The notes under the pieces were generated by a model. It was not told where the DNA came from. It made no database searches and worked only from the letters and a program-made list of their open reading frames with translations. Made by a program: the position numbers and the translations under genes. From Balneolaceae bacterium (GTDB lineage Bacteria; Bacteroidota; Rhodothermia; Balneolales; Balneolaceae), in the NCBI GenBank assembly GCA_021767245.1, contig JAASTO010000100.1, positions 1 to 8,919 of the forward strand: DNA of 8,919 nucleotides, written 5' to 3'. This document shows, piece by piece, positions 1 to 7,336 of this stretch; the stretch's first letter is position 1, and each line of letters begins with the position of its first letter.

Positions 1-3000
1 GTCAAAATCATAGATGGATACTGGGCTTCCATTCAATGTCATTGTGGCGTTATCAGGTAGTACAAATTCAGAGAACACCATTGATATTCGGTTATTCTCT
101 ATGGTTTTTGCAAAAATGACCTGAGGAGGCTGCTGATCGGGTTCAAATACAGAACTTTGGCTGCCTGCTGTATTGCCCGTTTGGGAAGTACTGCTGCTCC
201 AATTATTAGGATCGTTGGAGGCAGACAAAGGATCTTTTCTTTCCAGTGATACACCGGGCGTGTCGCCTCCCCAGGTATGCTTATAGTTCAGGCTGTCGAT
301 CACCAATCCTGTTTCGTTTTTAATGACCACAATATCCTCATCATCATTCAATGAAGGGAAGCCCGGCAAATAAACAGCCTCTCCATTTACCATATTGGTA
401 GTTCTTGCCTTAGCGGCTGTAAAGTTTTCAGTATCTGTCAGGATCAGATATTCTCCACTTCGGATCTGTGTTCCTGAAGGAAGGGTGGTAGAGTTGGCAG
501 CATCGGCAAAGGACCAGTTACTCAGGTCAAAATTCTTACCACTTTGGTTGTAGAGCTCTATAAATTCAGGGGAATCACCGGTTAAACGTCTGTACAGGAT
601 CTCATTTACCACAATATCACCGGGCAGGGCGTTGGAATATTGAGTGAACTCGATCGTCACAGTTTCACCGCTTTGCAGGTTTCCAAAAATATCAGCCTGT
701 TCCAGAACCGTTACGGAATAAACTGTGCCATCAGTCATAGCGGAAGAAAGATTGATGGTGATCTCATTTCCATTCGTTTGCTGAATGTCACTGATCCCTA
801 AACCTGGAGAAATGGTATAGTTTGAAGGGGCCGTCGCAAAGTCTGAGTTAACCCGTTCGTTATATCGGATCCTGAGCGCGTTCTCTCCAACTGTCAACCC
901 CTCAGTAATAACAGGAGGTTCATTATCCGGGGCAACTTCGTTTGGGCTGCCCGGTGTGGCTTGATCGCTGGATGGCGAATCTGCCCAGTTCTCAGCGAAT
1001 GATGAAGGAGCCACCGGGTCAAGTCGTTCCAGGGAAACCTGATTACCTCCCCAGTCAGACGAATAGGTCAGGGAATCAATAAGAACTCCGTTTTGATCCC
1101 TGATCACGATATCATCTGCTCCGTTGTTGAGGGATGAAAAAGCGGTGCCGAGTACGATCAGATGTTTATTCGGGAACCGGTCAAATAACGTGCTGTCAGG
1201 AACCAGAACCACATAGCTTCCCTGAACCAATTCTATGGGAGTGTTGGTGATCGTACGACGGGTGCCGGTGTTATCATTCAGGGTCCACCCGGTCAGGTCG
1301 AGATTCTTACTGCTTTTATTGTACAGTTCAATGAATTCAGAATAATCAACGGCGGGATCATACATGAATTCGTTGATCACCACATCCCCCGAATCGGCCT
1401 CCTGAATATCAATGAGAAAGAAGGATTCAGAAAGGGATGGCGCAGAATTACCAAAGATATCCAGCTGGTTTTCGACAATGAGTTCGTATGTAGTTCCTGT
1501 GTCTTGTCTTGGTAATTCACTCTCAAACAGAATGGTGACCGTATCAGGTTCAGAAAATGAAACTGAAGCTATATCAGGGATCTGATCACTGATCTCAGGT
1601 GGGCCATTTAGGATGTAATTTATGGGATCCTCTGCCGCTGATTTTTGAATGCGTTCATTGAACAAAATCTGCAAATGGCTGTTGTTAAGAACGATGAGTT
1701 CAGATATTTCCGGGGCATTAAGATCATCTGTGATCATATTCTCGGCTCCCGGTGTGGCCAGCTGAGGTGAAGGAGAAGGTCCCCAGTTTTCAACATATAT
1801 CGGAGAAACCACGATACTCCTGCGCTCAATTGAGATCTTACTTCCACTCCAGGAATTATCATACGTCAGGGAATCGATCAGAGTGCCGTCAGCATTTCTG
1901 ATCACAATATCATCGGGTGTGGTGCTGTTCAGGTTGGCAAAAGCAGATCCCATCACTAGCAGGCTTGCATCCGGGAAAGAGGCATTAATGGTGCTGTCAG
2001 GGGCAAGGACGATCCGTGAATCCGGTAGTAATGTTCGTTGTTGATCAGTCAGTGCCCGCCTGTTTCCGGAGTTGTCATTGAAGGACCAGTTTTGAAGGTT
2101 ATAGGCACTATCAGTGGCATTATATAGCTCAATGAAATCCGTAAACCCGTCGGCAGGATCATACATGAATTCAGTAATGAAAACCTCACCGGAATCGGCC
2201 ACTCCGTAATCTATGACAAACAAAGACCGGGTTATAGCCTGACTCACATTTCCAAACAGATCGGTTTGATTCTCAATGGTCAACTCATAGGTTGTACCTT
2301 CCGGCTCACTGGGAAGGTCACTGCTCAACTGCAGCAGCACGCTATTCGGTTCGGTGTATGTGATCGACTGAAGGTTTACACCCGGATCCGTAATATTATC
2401 AGCCTGAAGTGAATAATTCGAGATAAGGGTTGCCGCGCCCTCCTGAATTCTTTCCGAATAAACCAATTGAAGTTCCGATCGGCTTATGAGGATAGTTTCT
2501 GTGAGTTGAGCAGGTGAATCATCGGTCTCAATAACGTTTGAGTAACCGGGGGTACCAAGATCGGGAGAGGGAGAATCGCCCCAATTTTCCTGAAACAGGG
2601 AGGATACTGAAGGGTCTCTGCGTTCCAAGGATACGTTCTCGACACCCCAGCTATTGGTATATTCCAAAGAATCTGCCATGACTCCTTCTGAAGTAATAAG
2701 TCTTACCTGATCTGAGGTGGTACTGTTAAGATTTGGCAGAGAAGCCTGTACATAGTAGGCCGGACCAAAGGTATTGACCAATGCCGAGCTATCCGGGGTA
2801 ATGACGGCAAAACTGTCCGGATAGATCACCATGTCTGAACCGGAGATCGTGGTAAGGGAGAGTTCATCACCGACCTGCCAGTCTTTGAGATTTAGGTATT
2901 TCCCCGACAAGTTTCGGATCTCTATATAATCGGTAGCTCCGGCGGGTGGATCTTTCATAAATTCATTGATAATAACATCTCCGGCAGTGAAGGAATCAAA

Positions 3001-4998
3001 CAGGAAGAATTCCCAAGTGGTGTTAGCGTTTATCGTCCACCCGTTGATACTTTGCAGGGCGTTGATGGTCAGGCTGTATGGGCCGGAAGACAGAGGGCTG
3101 ATCAGGTCTATCTGGATCTGATTTGGCTGGGGCTGCGTTATGCCGGTAGCCGGATCCAAGGGGGTATTATTTATGGAAAAGTCGGCAGGTTGAACCGAAC
3201 TTAGGTCAACCTCTTCACTGAATTCGAACACCAGCTGTGAATTTGTAGTGACCGTAAGGTTGGTGAGTTCAAAAGGGTTCTGAAAGATGAACTCAAAGGT
3301 GTCGCCAGCACTGTTTCCAAAGATATCTGTGAGGGTAGATACCTCCAGTTTCCAGGTGCCGTCGTATTCACTCAACTCTCGGTCAAGGGTCAGGGCAACA
3401 GTATCTGCAGCTAAATGAGTAGCTGATGTGATAATTGGAATCGGCGGAGTGTTTGCCCCTGATGCCGGGTTCAGGCTCAGAATGTAGTTGACAGCATCTT
3501 CAGCGGAGGTATTTTCCAGCCGCTCTGAACTTACCATAAGCAGCGTGAGTGGTTCACTTGGTAACACTTCATTTATTTGGGGTGCATCCACATCTGCCGA
3601 AACCTCATTAGCCGCTCCGGGAGTTCCAAAATTAGGGTTGGGAGAATTGCTCCAGTTTTCCGGGTAAATAGAGGCTACTGCAGGATCTCTGCGTTCAATA
3701 GCCACATCAATACCACCCCAGTCACCGTCATAGTAGAGCGAGTCAGCTATCACTCCGGTGTTAACAAACAATCGGATCTCATCATCCCCATTATTCAGGG
3801 CCGGGAGTGAAGCCAGTATGTAATTCGCAGCACCATAAAATACATTGAGTGTAGTTGTGTCTGCTGAAATGACCGCATAATCATTTGGTAAAAGAGGTGT
3901 ATCTGTTAATGCAATGGTGGTTAATGAACCGTCATCCCCAATTTGCCAGTCTTTTAGGTTCAGATACTTCTCCGATACATTTCGGATCTCTACGTATTCA
4001 GCCGTACCTGTTGGAGGGTCTTTCATGAATTCATTGATAACAACATCGCCCGGTGAGAAATCATCATAAACGACCACCTGAAATGTGGTGTCTGCCAGAG
4101 TCGTTGAACCGGACAGGTCATCGATCCCTGAAATATCAAGGCTGTTAATACCTCCCGGAAGAGGGTTTGTGAAGCTCAGTCTTAGTGATTCAGCACTCAG
4201 CGAATTAATTGATTGTGGATTATCTGAGCCCGGTTGCAGAGTAAAATCTGTAGTTTGAACCGATGCGGCATCATAAGCCTTGTTGAAACTGATATCGATC
4301 TCAGTATCGCTTATCAAAGTGACGTCAGTGACAGATATAGGCGGAATATCGATCTTGAAGTCGAAAGCAAAACGGTCGGTTCGGGTAGAGGTATAAGTTG
4401 TCACAAAACCAAAGTGAGACGCTGATGTGTAGGTATTGTCGGTTCCTATGGCTTCCTGTGCCAAGATACCGGTATATCCTGTTGCTACCTCAAGTATCCA
4501 GTTTCCCGAGGCATCGCGGGTAACTTTTACTCTGTAATCTCCACCACCGCTTATATTTGTCGTACCGGTTAAAACTTCACCGTCTTTAGCTCCGTTGGTC
4601 ATTCTAAATAACCTGAATACATCCCCGGATAAATTTTCACCTGCCTGAAGCATATATCCATTGATGTTTGCGGTCAGGTCTGTGTTATCACTTATCAGAT
4701 ATATTTCAATTTTATTCCCATCAGAAGGAGCAAAGCCATCTAACCGGACAAAAAACTCCCAATACCCGGTAACTTTAGATGATGGAATACTTAAATAAGA
4801 TGAGCCGGCTGCTGCAGCTTGCTGTTGAAGTAACACGTTGTCACCTTCGGTCGTAAAGGTGAAGTCAGCGGTAGTACCCGTCCAGTCAGAAATATCCTGA
4901 TCAGTAAAATCGTCTTCAAAATTTACAGTTTGCGCAAATACAGAGCCGTATTGCACAAAAAGGAAGAATGCAATAATGTAGAATTTTGTACTTAACAT
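1..4998 (-). CDS. Secreted multi-domain protein with five lamin-tail domains and Ig-like domains (C-terminus outside window)
   Basis: The frame is open from an ATG at 4998 to the window edge (1,666 codons, no stop), so the protein is partial at its C-terminus. Residues 1-22 form a signal peptide (hydrophobic core IIAFFLFV, likely cleavage after VFA-22), so it is exported. Residues about 24-217 are a beta-rich, Gly/Thr-rich domain, possibly concanavalin/LamG-like (inference). About 219-315 is an Ig-like domain. Five lamin-tail (LTD) domains follow, starting at residues 317, 673, 937, 1204 and 1460 with a G-[DE]-hydrophobic-x-[IV]-[NT]-E start, an [FY][IV]E[IL][RY]N motif and an ENW...TPG end (the last has NTAG). 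Between them lie Ig-like domains with an SER/NER motif and a D[IL]FGN motif, as in Big_5/SbsA Ig repeats. A GGGGA at 5003-5007 just before the ATG supports this start. Bacterial LTDs occur in surface and secreted proteins, often with nuclease or phosphohydrolase domains. Here no enzyme domain is visible, so an adhesive or structural surface role is an inference. The missing C-terminus may carry a secretion-sorting or anchoring domain. Confidence 0.9.
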   Translation of the reverse strand, partial: MLSTKFYIIAFFLFVQYGSVFAQTVNFEDDFTDQDISDWTGTTADFTFTTEGDNVLLQQQAAAAGSSYLSIPSSKVTGYWEFFVRLDGFAPSDGNKIEIYLISDNTDLTANINGYMLQAGENLSGDVFRLFRMTNGAKDGEVLTGTTNISGGGDYRVKVTRDASGNWILEVATGYTGILAQEAIGTDNTYTSASHFGFVTTYTSTRTDRFAFDFKIDIPPISVTDVTLISDTEIDISFNKAYDAASVQTTDFTLQPGSDNPQSINSLSAESLRLSFTNPLPGGINSLDISGIDDLSGSTTLADTTFQVVVYDDFSPGDVVINEFMKDPPTGTAEYVEIRNVSEKYLNLKDWQIGDDGSLTTIALTDTPLLPNDYAVISADTTTLNVFYGAANYILASLPALNNGDDEIRLFVNTGVIADSLYYDGDWGGIDVAIERRDPAVASIYPENWSNSPNPNFGTPGAANEVSADVDAPQINEVLPSEPLTLLMVSSERLENTSAEDAVNYILSLNPASGANTPPIPIITSATHLAADTVALTLDRELSEYDGTWKLEVSTLTDIFGNSAGDTFEFIFQNPFELTNLTVTTNSQLVFEFSEEVDLSSVQPADFSINNTPLDPATGITQPQPNQIQIDLISPLSSGPYSLTINALQSINGWTINANTTWEFFLFDSFTAGDVIINEFMKDPPAGATDYIEIRNLSGKYLNLKDWQVGDELSLTTISGSDMVIYPDSFAVITPDSSALVNTFGPAYYVQASLPNLNSTTSDQVRLITSEGVMADSLEYTNSWGVENVSLERRDPSVSSLFQENWGDSPSPDLGTPGYSNVIETDDSPAQLTETILISRSELQLVYSERIQEGAATLISNYSLQADNITDPGVNLQSITYTEPNSVLLQLSSDLPSEPEGTTYELTIENQTDLFGNVSQAITRSLFVIDYGVADSGEVFITEFMYDPADGFTDFIELYNATDSAYNLQNWSFNDNSGNRRALTDQQRTLLPDSRIVLAPDSTINASFPDASLLVMGSAFANLNSTTPDDIVIRNADGTLIDSLTYDNSWSGSKISIERRSIVVSPIYVENWGPSPSPQLATPGAENMITDDLNAPEISELIVLNNSHLQILFNERIQKSAAEDPINYILNGPPEISDQIPDIASVSFSEPDTVTILFESELPRQDTGTTYELIVENQLDIFGNSAPSLSESFFLIDIQEADSGDVVINEFMYDPAVDYSEFIELYNKSSKNLDLTGWTLNDNTGTRRTITNTPIELVQGSYVVLVPDSTLFDRFPNKHLIVLGTAFSSLNNGADDIVIRDQNGVLIDSLTYSSDWGGNQVSLERLDPVAPSSFAENWADSPSSDQATPGSPNEVAPDNEPPVITEGLTVGENALRIRYNERVNSDFATAPSNYTISPGLGISDIQQTNGNEITINLSSAMTDGTVYSVTVLEQADIFGNLQSGETVTIEFTQYSNALPGDIVVNEILYRRLTGDSPEFIELYNQSGKNFDLSNWSFADAANSTTLPSGTQIRSGEYLILTDTENFTAAKARTTNMVNGEAVYLPGFPSLNDDEDIVVIKNETGLVIDSLNYKHTWGGDTPGVSLERKDPLSASNDPNNWSSSTSQTGNTAGSQSSVFEPDQQPPQVIFAKTIENNRISMVFSEFVLPDNATMTLNGSPVSIYDFD
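163..4050 (-). repeat. Five tandem LTD + Ig-like protein modules
   Basis: Within the large minus-strand gene, LTD units cover about 4050-3616, 2982-2545, 2190-1747, 1389-949 and 621-163. Start-to-start periods are 356, 264, 267 and 256 residues. The long first period contains one extra Ig-like domain of about 92 residues. The motif D[IL]FGN sits at residues 913, 1180 and 1436, each exactly 24 residues before the next LTD. A fourth copy at residue 558 is followed by the extra Ig domain instead. LTD1 and LTD2 resemble each other most (NEFMKDPP, KYLNLKDWQ). LTD3 and LTD4 share EFMYDPA and FIELYN. LTD5 is the most divergent. Similarity remains visible at DNA level at the LTD starts, for example 4021-4050 versus 2953-2982. 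The pattern points to segmental duplication inside the gene. Confidence 0.85.
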
Positions 4999-5002
4999 GA
5001 TG

Positions 5003-5007
5003 TCCCC
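5003..5007 (-). promoter_or_regulatory. Probable ribosome binding site of the LTD gene
   Basis: GGGGA on the minus strand, four bases before the ATG at 4998. It is the best purine-rich stretch in the 38-bp gap behind the upstream gene and it supports the chosen start, although the spacing is short. Confidence 0.4.
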
Positions 5008-5036
5008 GAAACAATGTTTTGAGTTATTAGAACATG

Positions 5037-6281
5037 TTAGTTACCTGCTTTTGTTAAAAGGTTGAAAATATCTTTGGGTACAATATTCAGACGCTTGTTT
5101 ACTTTTTTAAGAGAAAGCGTTTTTAAAGGTTCAATATCCAGAAGTGTATTGATCCTATTCTGAAGGTCGAAAGCTAATATTCTGATCTGTTCCAGATAGT
5201 TGAAGTAAAAATCCTGGAATGAGATCCCTTTCTCAAACCTTATGGTCGGTTCAGGCAGATCGATCTCAAGCTTTCCGGTAAGAAGTTTAAGTTTATTTTT
5301 ATGTCGTGAAATTGAATCAAGGTCCAAAAATTCACAGGAAAAATTATTTGCAACATGGTCTGTGATCCTTTGTTTATGATCGGCAGATAAAGAATGGGTT
5401 TCGTCATTCAACAATGCTTCAAGAATAACGACTTCAGCATAATTGATGGTGAGTTCGAGTTGAAGGTCTAAGAGCCCGTAATCAAATGCAAAGCGATAGG
5501 TTTCGTCAACAGTGGAAAGGATATCTTCCTGAATGGTTGATGATGTCTCAGATTCCCAACCCCGGATCATGACATCTATCAGTTCCTTGATCTTTCGAAT
5601 GCTGCCGGCGCAGGCAAAGTCTTTATCACGGGGAGAGATGAGGATATGATGTTTATCCGCGTATTCATATAAAACGTCGGCTTTTGCCGGTTCAGAGTCG
5701 TTAAAATGATCGTGGCCACGCTCTATCATGGTCCGGCCGATCATAAAAACTCCGGCTACCAGTTTGGTTTGGGAAGTAAACTCAGCAGGTACGTGCCCGT
5801 GTTTATATCTAATCTTACGGTTACGGATCAGATATGCCGTAGAAGCCACCAGTAGTTTAGAAAATATGAATAGATCAGCCGTTGTAAGGCGGTCAGATTG
5901 AATATCAAATAAGCATCGGTAATAGTTCCTGTACCGATCTATGAGAATCATCAACTCCGGCCAGATTCTCATCATATCCTGTAAGGCCGTCATATTATAC
6001 TGCTTGCCGTCACGGCTATCACCAAATTTGCAGAGGTGGTATTCAGTAGGAATGGTTTCGCAGTAAAATGCAGGTATGGCATTGTCTTCACCTAAATATC
6101 TGCCATCACTTCCCTTTATCGTAGAGGTTCCATGCCATACACCGTACTTGAATTCCATGTCGTTTCTAAGAAACGGGGGTGGCAGAATTTTTGAACCTAT
6201 TTTAACGATCGGCCCCGAAAGCAAAGGAACAGAGGAAACCTTTGTAATAATGTGCGATATGCTGTTTTTTAGATCTATCAA
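5037..6281 (-). CDS. Hypothetical protein, 414 aa, family not recognised
   Basis: I cannot assign this protein to a family. It has no clear signal peptide or transmembrane segment and looks cytoplasmic and largely helical after about residue 95. A conserved-looking aromatic/charged block sits at residues 42-90 (MEFKYGVWHGTS, then Cys74 and Cys84). A basic, His-rich block follows at 158-193 (RYKHGHVP, TSQTKLVAG, ERGHDH). The C-terminal third (about 250-414) is amphipathic helix with many Leu, Glu and Lys. The start is uncertain. No ATG lies between the upstream in-frame stop and codon 42, so TTG at 6281 is the best full-length choice, and ATG at 6158 (Met42) is the alternative. No Shine-Dalgarno is evident at the TTG. 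Its stop is 38 bp from the LTD gene start on the same strand with no terminator between, so the two are probably co-transcribed. Length, balanced composition and the lack of a competing frame make it a real gene. Confidence 0.8.
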   Translation of the reverse strand: MIDLKNSISHIITKVSSVPLLSGPIVKIGSKILPPPFLRNDMEFKYGVWHGTSTIKGSDGRYLGEDNAIPAFYCETIPTEYHLCKFGDSRDGKQYNMTALQDMMRIWPELMILIDRYRNYYRCLFDIQSDRLTTADLFIFSKLLVASTAYLIRNRKIRYKHGHVPAEFTSQTKLVAGVFMIGRTMIERGHDHFNDSEPAKADVLYEYADKHHILISPRDKDFACAGSIRKIKELIDVMIRGWESETSSTIQEDILSTVDETYRFAFDYGLLDLQLELTINYAEVVILEALLNDETHSLSADHKQRITDHVANNFSCEFLDLDSISRHKNKLKLLTGKLEIDLPEPTIRFEKGISFQDFYFNYLEQIRILAFDLQNRINTLLDIEPLKTLSLKKVNKRLNIVPKDIFNLLTKAGN

Positions 6282-6351
6282 AATGTATAATGGTTTGTGG
6301 CCAATCTAAAAAAATGAGGTGAGCTTTTCTCTAAACTTTTTATAAAAAATA

Positions 6352-6379
6352 GGGTAAAAGGACTTTCAACCTTTTACCC
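6352..6379 (-). terminator. Hairpin followed by a T-rich tract on the minus strand (terminator or attenuator-like)
   Basis: GGGTAAAAGG (6352-6361) pairs perfectly with CCTTTTACCC (6370-6379) around an 8-nt loop. Read on the minus strand, the stem is followed directly by TATTTTTTATA (6351-6341), which gives the layout of an intrinsic terminator. It lies 70 bp upstream of the 414-aa gene start and points toward it. It could therefore end an antisense or small RNA from the intergenic region, or attenuate transcription into that gene. In the plus direction it has no T-tract. The structure is seen directly; its function is inferred. Confidence 0.5.
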
Positions 6380-6390
6380 CTGGAAGGACT

Positions 6391-6414
6391 ATGAGGATAC
6401 TCTAAAATCCTCAT
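6391..6414. repeat. Second intergenic hairpin
   Basis: ATGAGGAT (6391-6398) and ATCCTCAT (6407-6414) form a perfect 8-bp stem with an 8-nt loop. The plus-strand loop ACTCTAAA resembles the loop ACTTTCAA of the hairpin 11 bp away. Neither side has a T-tract, so it is not a classical terminator. It could be part of a structured RNA or a protein-binding site. Confidence 0.5.
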
Positions 6415-6488
6415 CATTTGACTAGTTACACCCCGAAATCATTAACCGTAGAGTTAGAGCGATGAGATAGGAACTCCTTACAAAATTT

Positions 6489-6517
6489 TTGTACTTTTTT
6501 TAATACAATATTATTTG
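6489..6517 (+). promoter_or_regulatory. Candidate promoter of the small paralog operon
   Basis: TTGTAC (6489-6494) and TATTTG (6512-6517) are 17 bp apart, about 30 bp before the first ATG. The downstream element also resembles the TAnnTTTG -7 box of Bacteroidota, with one extra base (TATTATTTG, 6509-6517). Both elements are weak matches and the call rests mainly on position. Confidence 0.25.
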
Positions 6518-6536
6518 GCCTAAATGAATAAAAATC

Positions 6537-6542
6537 AGGTGA
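6537..6542 (+). promoter_or_regulatory. Ribosome binding site supporting the start at 6547
   Basis: AGGTGA lies 4 bases before the ATG at 6547. The same GGTGA core (6919-6923) precedes the second gene of the pair, 3 bases before its ATG. This favours 6547 over the internal ATG at 6592. Confidence 0.45.
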
Positions 6543-6546
6543 CAAT

Positions 6547-6930
6547 ATGAGGGCGCTTCCCTTTACGATCGACAATTTGAACGGCGGGTTCATGAAACTG
6601 GAGGGAGTTCTGAGAGTGAAAGAGGATCGTTTGCTGTTTGAATTCCAAAAAAAAGATGCCGTACTGGAGGCATATCAGTCTGACTTGAAAAGTGTAGAGA
6701 TCCCGCTTTCAGAAATAGATATGCTGGAATTTAAAAAAGGATGGTTCAGTGCAAAATTGATTTTGCACGGTAAGTCTGCATCCAGCTTTAAAGATCTGCC
6801 GGGGAAAGACCTGGTCGAAAGAGTTTTAAAAGTAAAAAGGAAACATCGTGAGGTAGCGGCTCGTATTTCATCTAATCTCAATTTAAAATTATCAGAAAAG
6901 AAACTTCAGGAACTGGATGGTGATCAATGA
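6547..6930 (+). CDS. Small hypothetical protein, first of a paralog pair (PH/GRAM-like fold suspected)
   Basis: A 127-residue protein with no signal peptide or membrane segment, so probably cytoplasmic. It shows alternating short beta-strand-like stretches (KLEGVLRV, RLLFEFQ, VEIPLSEIDMLEFKKG, AKLILHG), a DLPG turn, a basic strand LKVKRK, and a C-terminal amphipathic helix (REVAARISSNLNLKLSEKKL). That order resembles a PH- or GRAM-like beta-barrel capped by a helix. This is inference from the pattern, not a recognised family hit. The start at 6547 is supported by AGGTGA upstream and by the N-terminus (LPF) matching that of the following paralog (IPY). The stop overlaps the next start in an ATGA, so the two are probably translationally coupled and their products may act together. 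Function is unknown. Confidence 0.8.
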   Translation: MRALPFTIDNLNGGFMKLEGVLRVKEDRLLFEFQKKDAVLEAYQSDLKSVEIPLSEIDMLEFKKGWFSAKLILHGKSASSFKDLPGKDLVERVLKVKRKHREVAARISSNLNLKLSEKKLQELDGDQ

Positions 6931-7322
6931 GTATTCCCTATAATTATTCGATGTATGAATCAGATGACCTGAATGTGAAGGTCAAAGAAGTAAAGGGTAT
7001 TATCAGTTATTCTGATGACGAACTGTTGTTTGAATATAAGGTGTATGACGCCATGGGTAACGGTCTGAGTAATCTGTCCAAATTTGCCATCCATATTGAT
7101 AACATCAAAAAAATGAAGTACAAAAAGGGGTTTCTTTTTACAGGTGGGAAACTGATCGTTGAAGCTGATAAGTGGGCTTTTCTGGAGCCGTTACCCGGTA
7201 GCGAACAGGGGAGGATAAAGTTAAATGTAAAGAGGCGAGACAAAGGAGAGGCCATACGACTATCGACCAAGCTGAATCTCTATATGTCGCAGAAGCGCCT
7301 TGATGATATGGATAGGGAATAA
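6927..7322 (+). CDS. Small hypothetical protein, second of the paralog pair
   Basis: A 131-residue protein, paralogous to the one encoded directly before it. Shared positions include ELLFEY/RLLFEF, IDNIKKMKYKKGF/IDMLEFKKGW, GKLIV/AKLIL, a LPG turn, LNVKRR/LKVKRK, and a C-terminal helix LSTKLNLYMSQKRLDDMD matching ISSNLNLKLSEKKLQELD. The same strand-rich barrel plus terminal helix is suspected. It differs by a longer stretch between the first strands and an acidic start (YESDDLN). Its ATG lies inside the previous stop (ATGA, 6927-6930), which indicates one operon and coupled translation, and possibly a heterodimer or a fixed-ratio complex (inference). The gene ends in a double stop TAATAA and is followed by a strong hairpin. 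Function is unknown. Confidence 0.8.
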   Translation: MSIPYNYSMYESDDLNVKVKEVKGIISYSDDELLFEYKVYDAMGNGLSNLSKFAIHIDNIKKMKYKKGFLFTGGKLIVEADKWAFLEPLPGSEQGRIKLNVKRRDKGEAIRLSTKLNLYMSQKRLDDMDRE

Positions 7323-7336
7323 TAAATGCATATCGA

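Larger units (their letters stand above)
6282..6546. other. Divergent intergenic region (265 bp) with hairpins
   Basis: This gap separates the divergently oriented 414-aa gene and the small paralog operon, so it should contain promoters for both. It is AT-rich and holds a 12-bp palindrome TTTTTATAAAAA (6337-6348), two strong hairpins (6352-6379 and 6391-6414), a weak imperfect hairpin (6448-6481; GTAGAGTT pairing with AACTC..TAC) and TTGTA/TACAA arms at 6489-6493 and 6504-6508. No tRNA or convincing protein gene is seen in it. Confidence 0.7.

Noticed and set aside
3577..3810. Open plus-strand frame of 77 codons opposite the LTD gene
   Set aside because: It lies wholly antisense to the large repeat gene. 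Its translation has no recognisable domain and the opposite frame shows clear LTD motifs.
4234..4425. Open plus-strand frame of 63 codons opposite the LTD gene
   Set aside because: Antisense shadow of the N-terminal and first Ig-like domain. No own context or motif supports it.
6270..6290. Bacteroidota-type -7 box (TACATTTTG) overlapping the TTG start of the 414-aa gene
   Set aside because: It has one base too many for TAnnTTTG, and using it would leave no start codon until codon 42. Kept only as a reason for caution about the start.
6076..6309. Open plus-strand frame of 77 codons opposite the start of the 414-aa gene
   Set aside because: Antisense to the longer frame, of low-complexity composition, and lacking a good start context.
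6415..6480. tRNA-like gene in the divergent intergenic region
   Set aside because: Only a weak bulged stem (6448-6481) is present. There is no cloverleaf, TΨC arm or anticodon stem.
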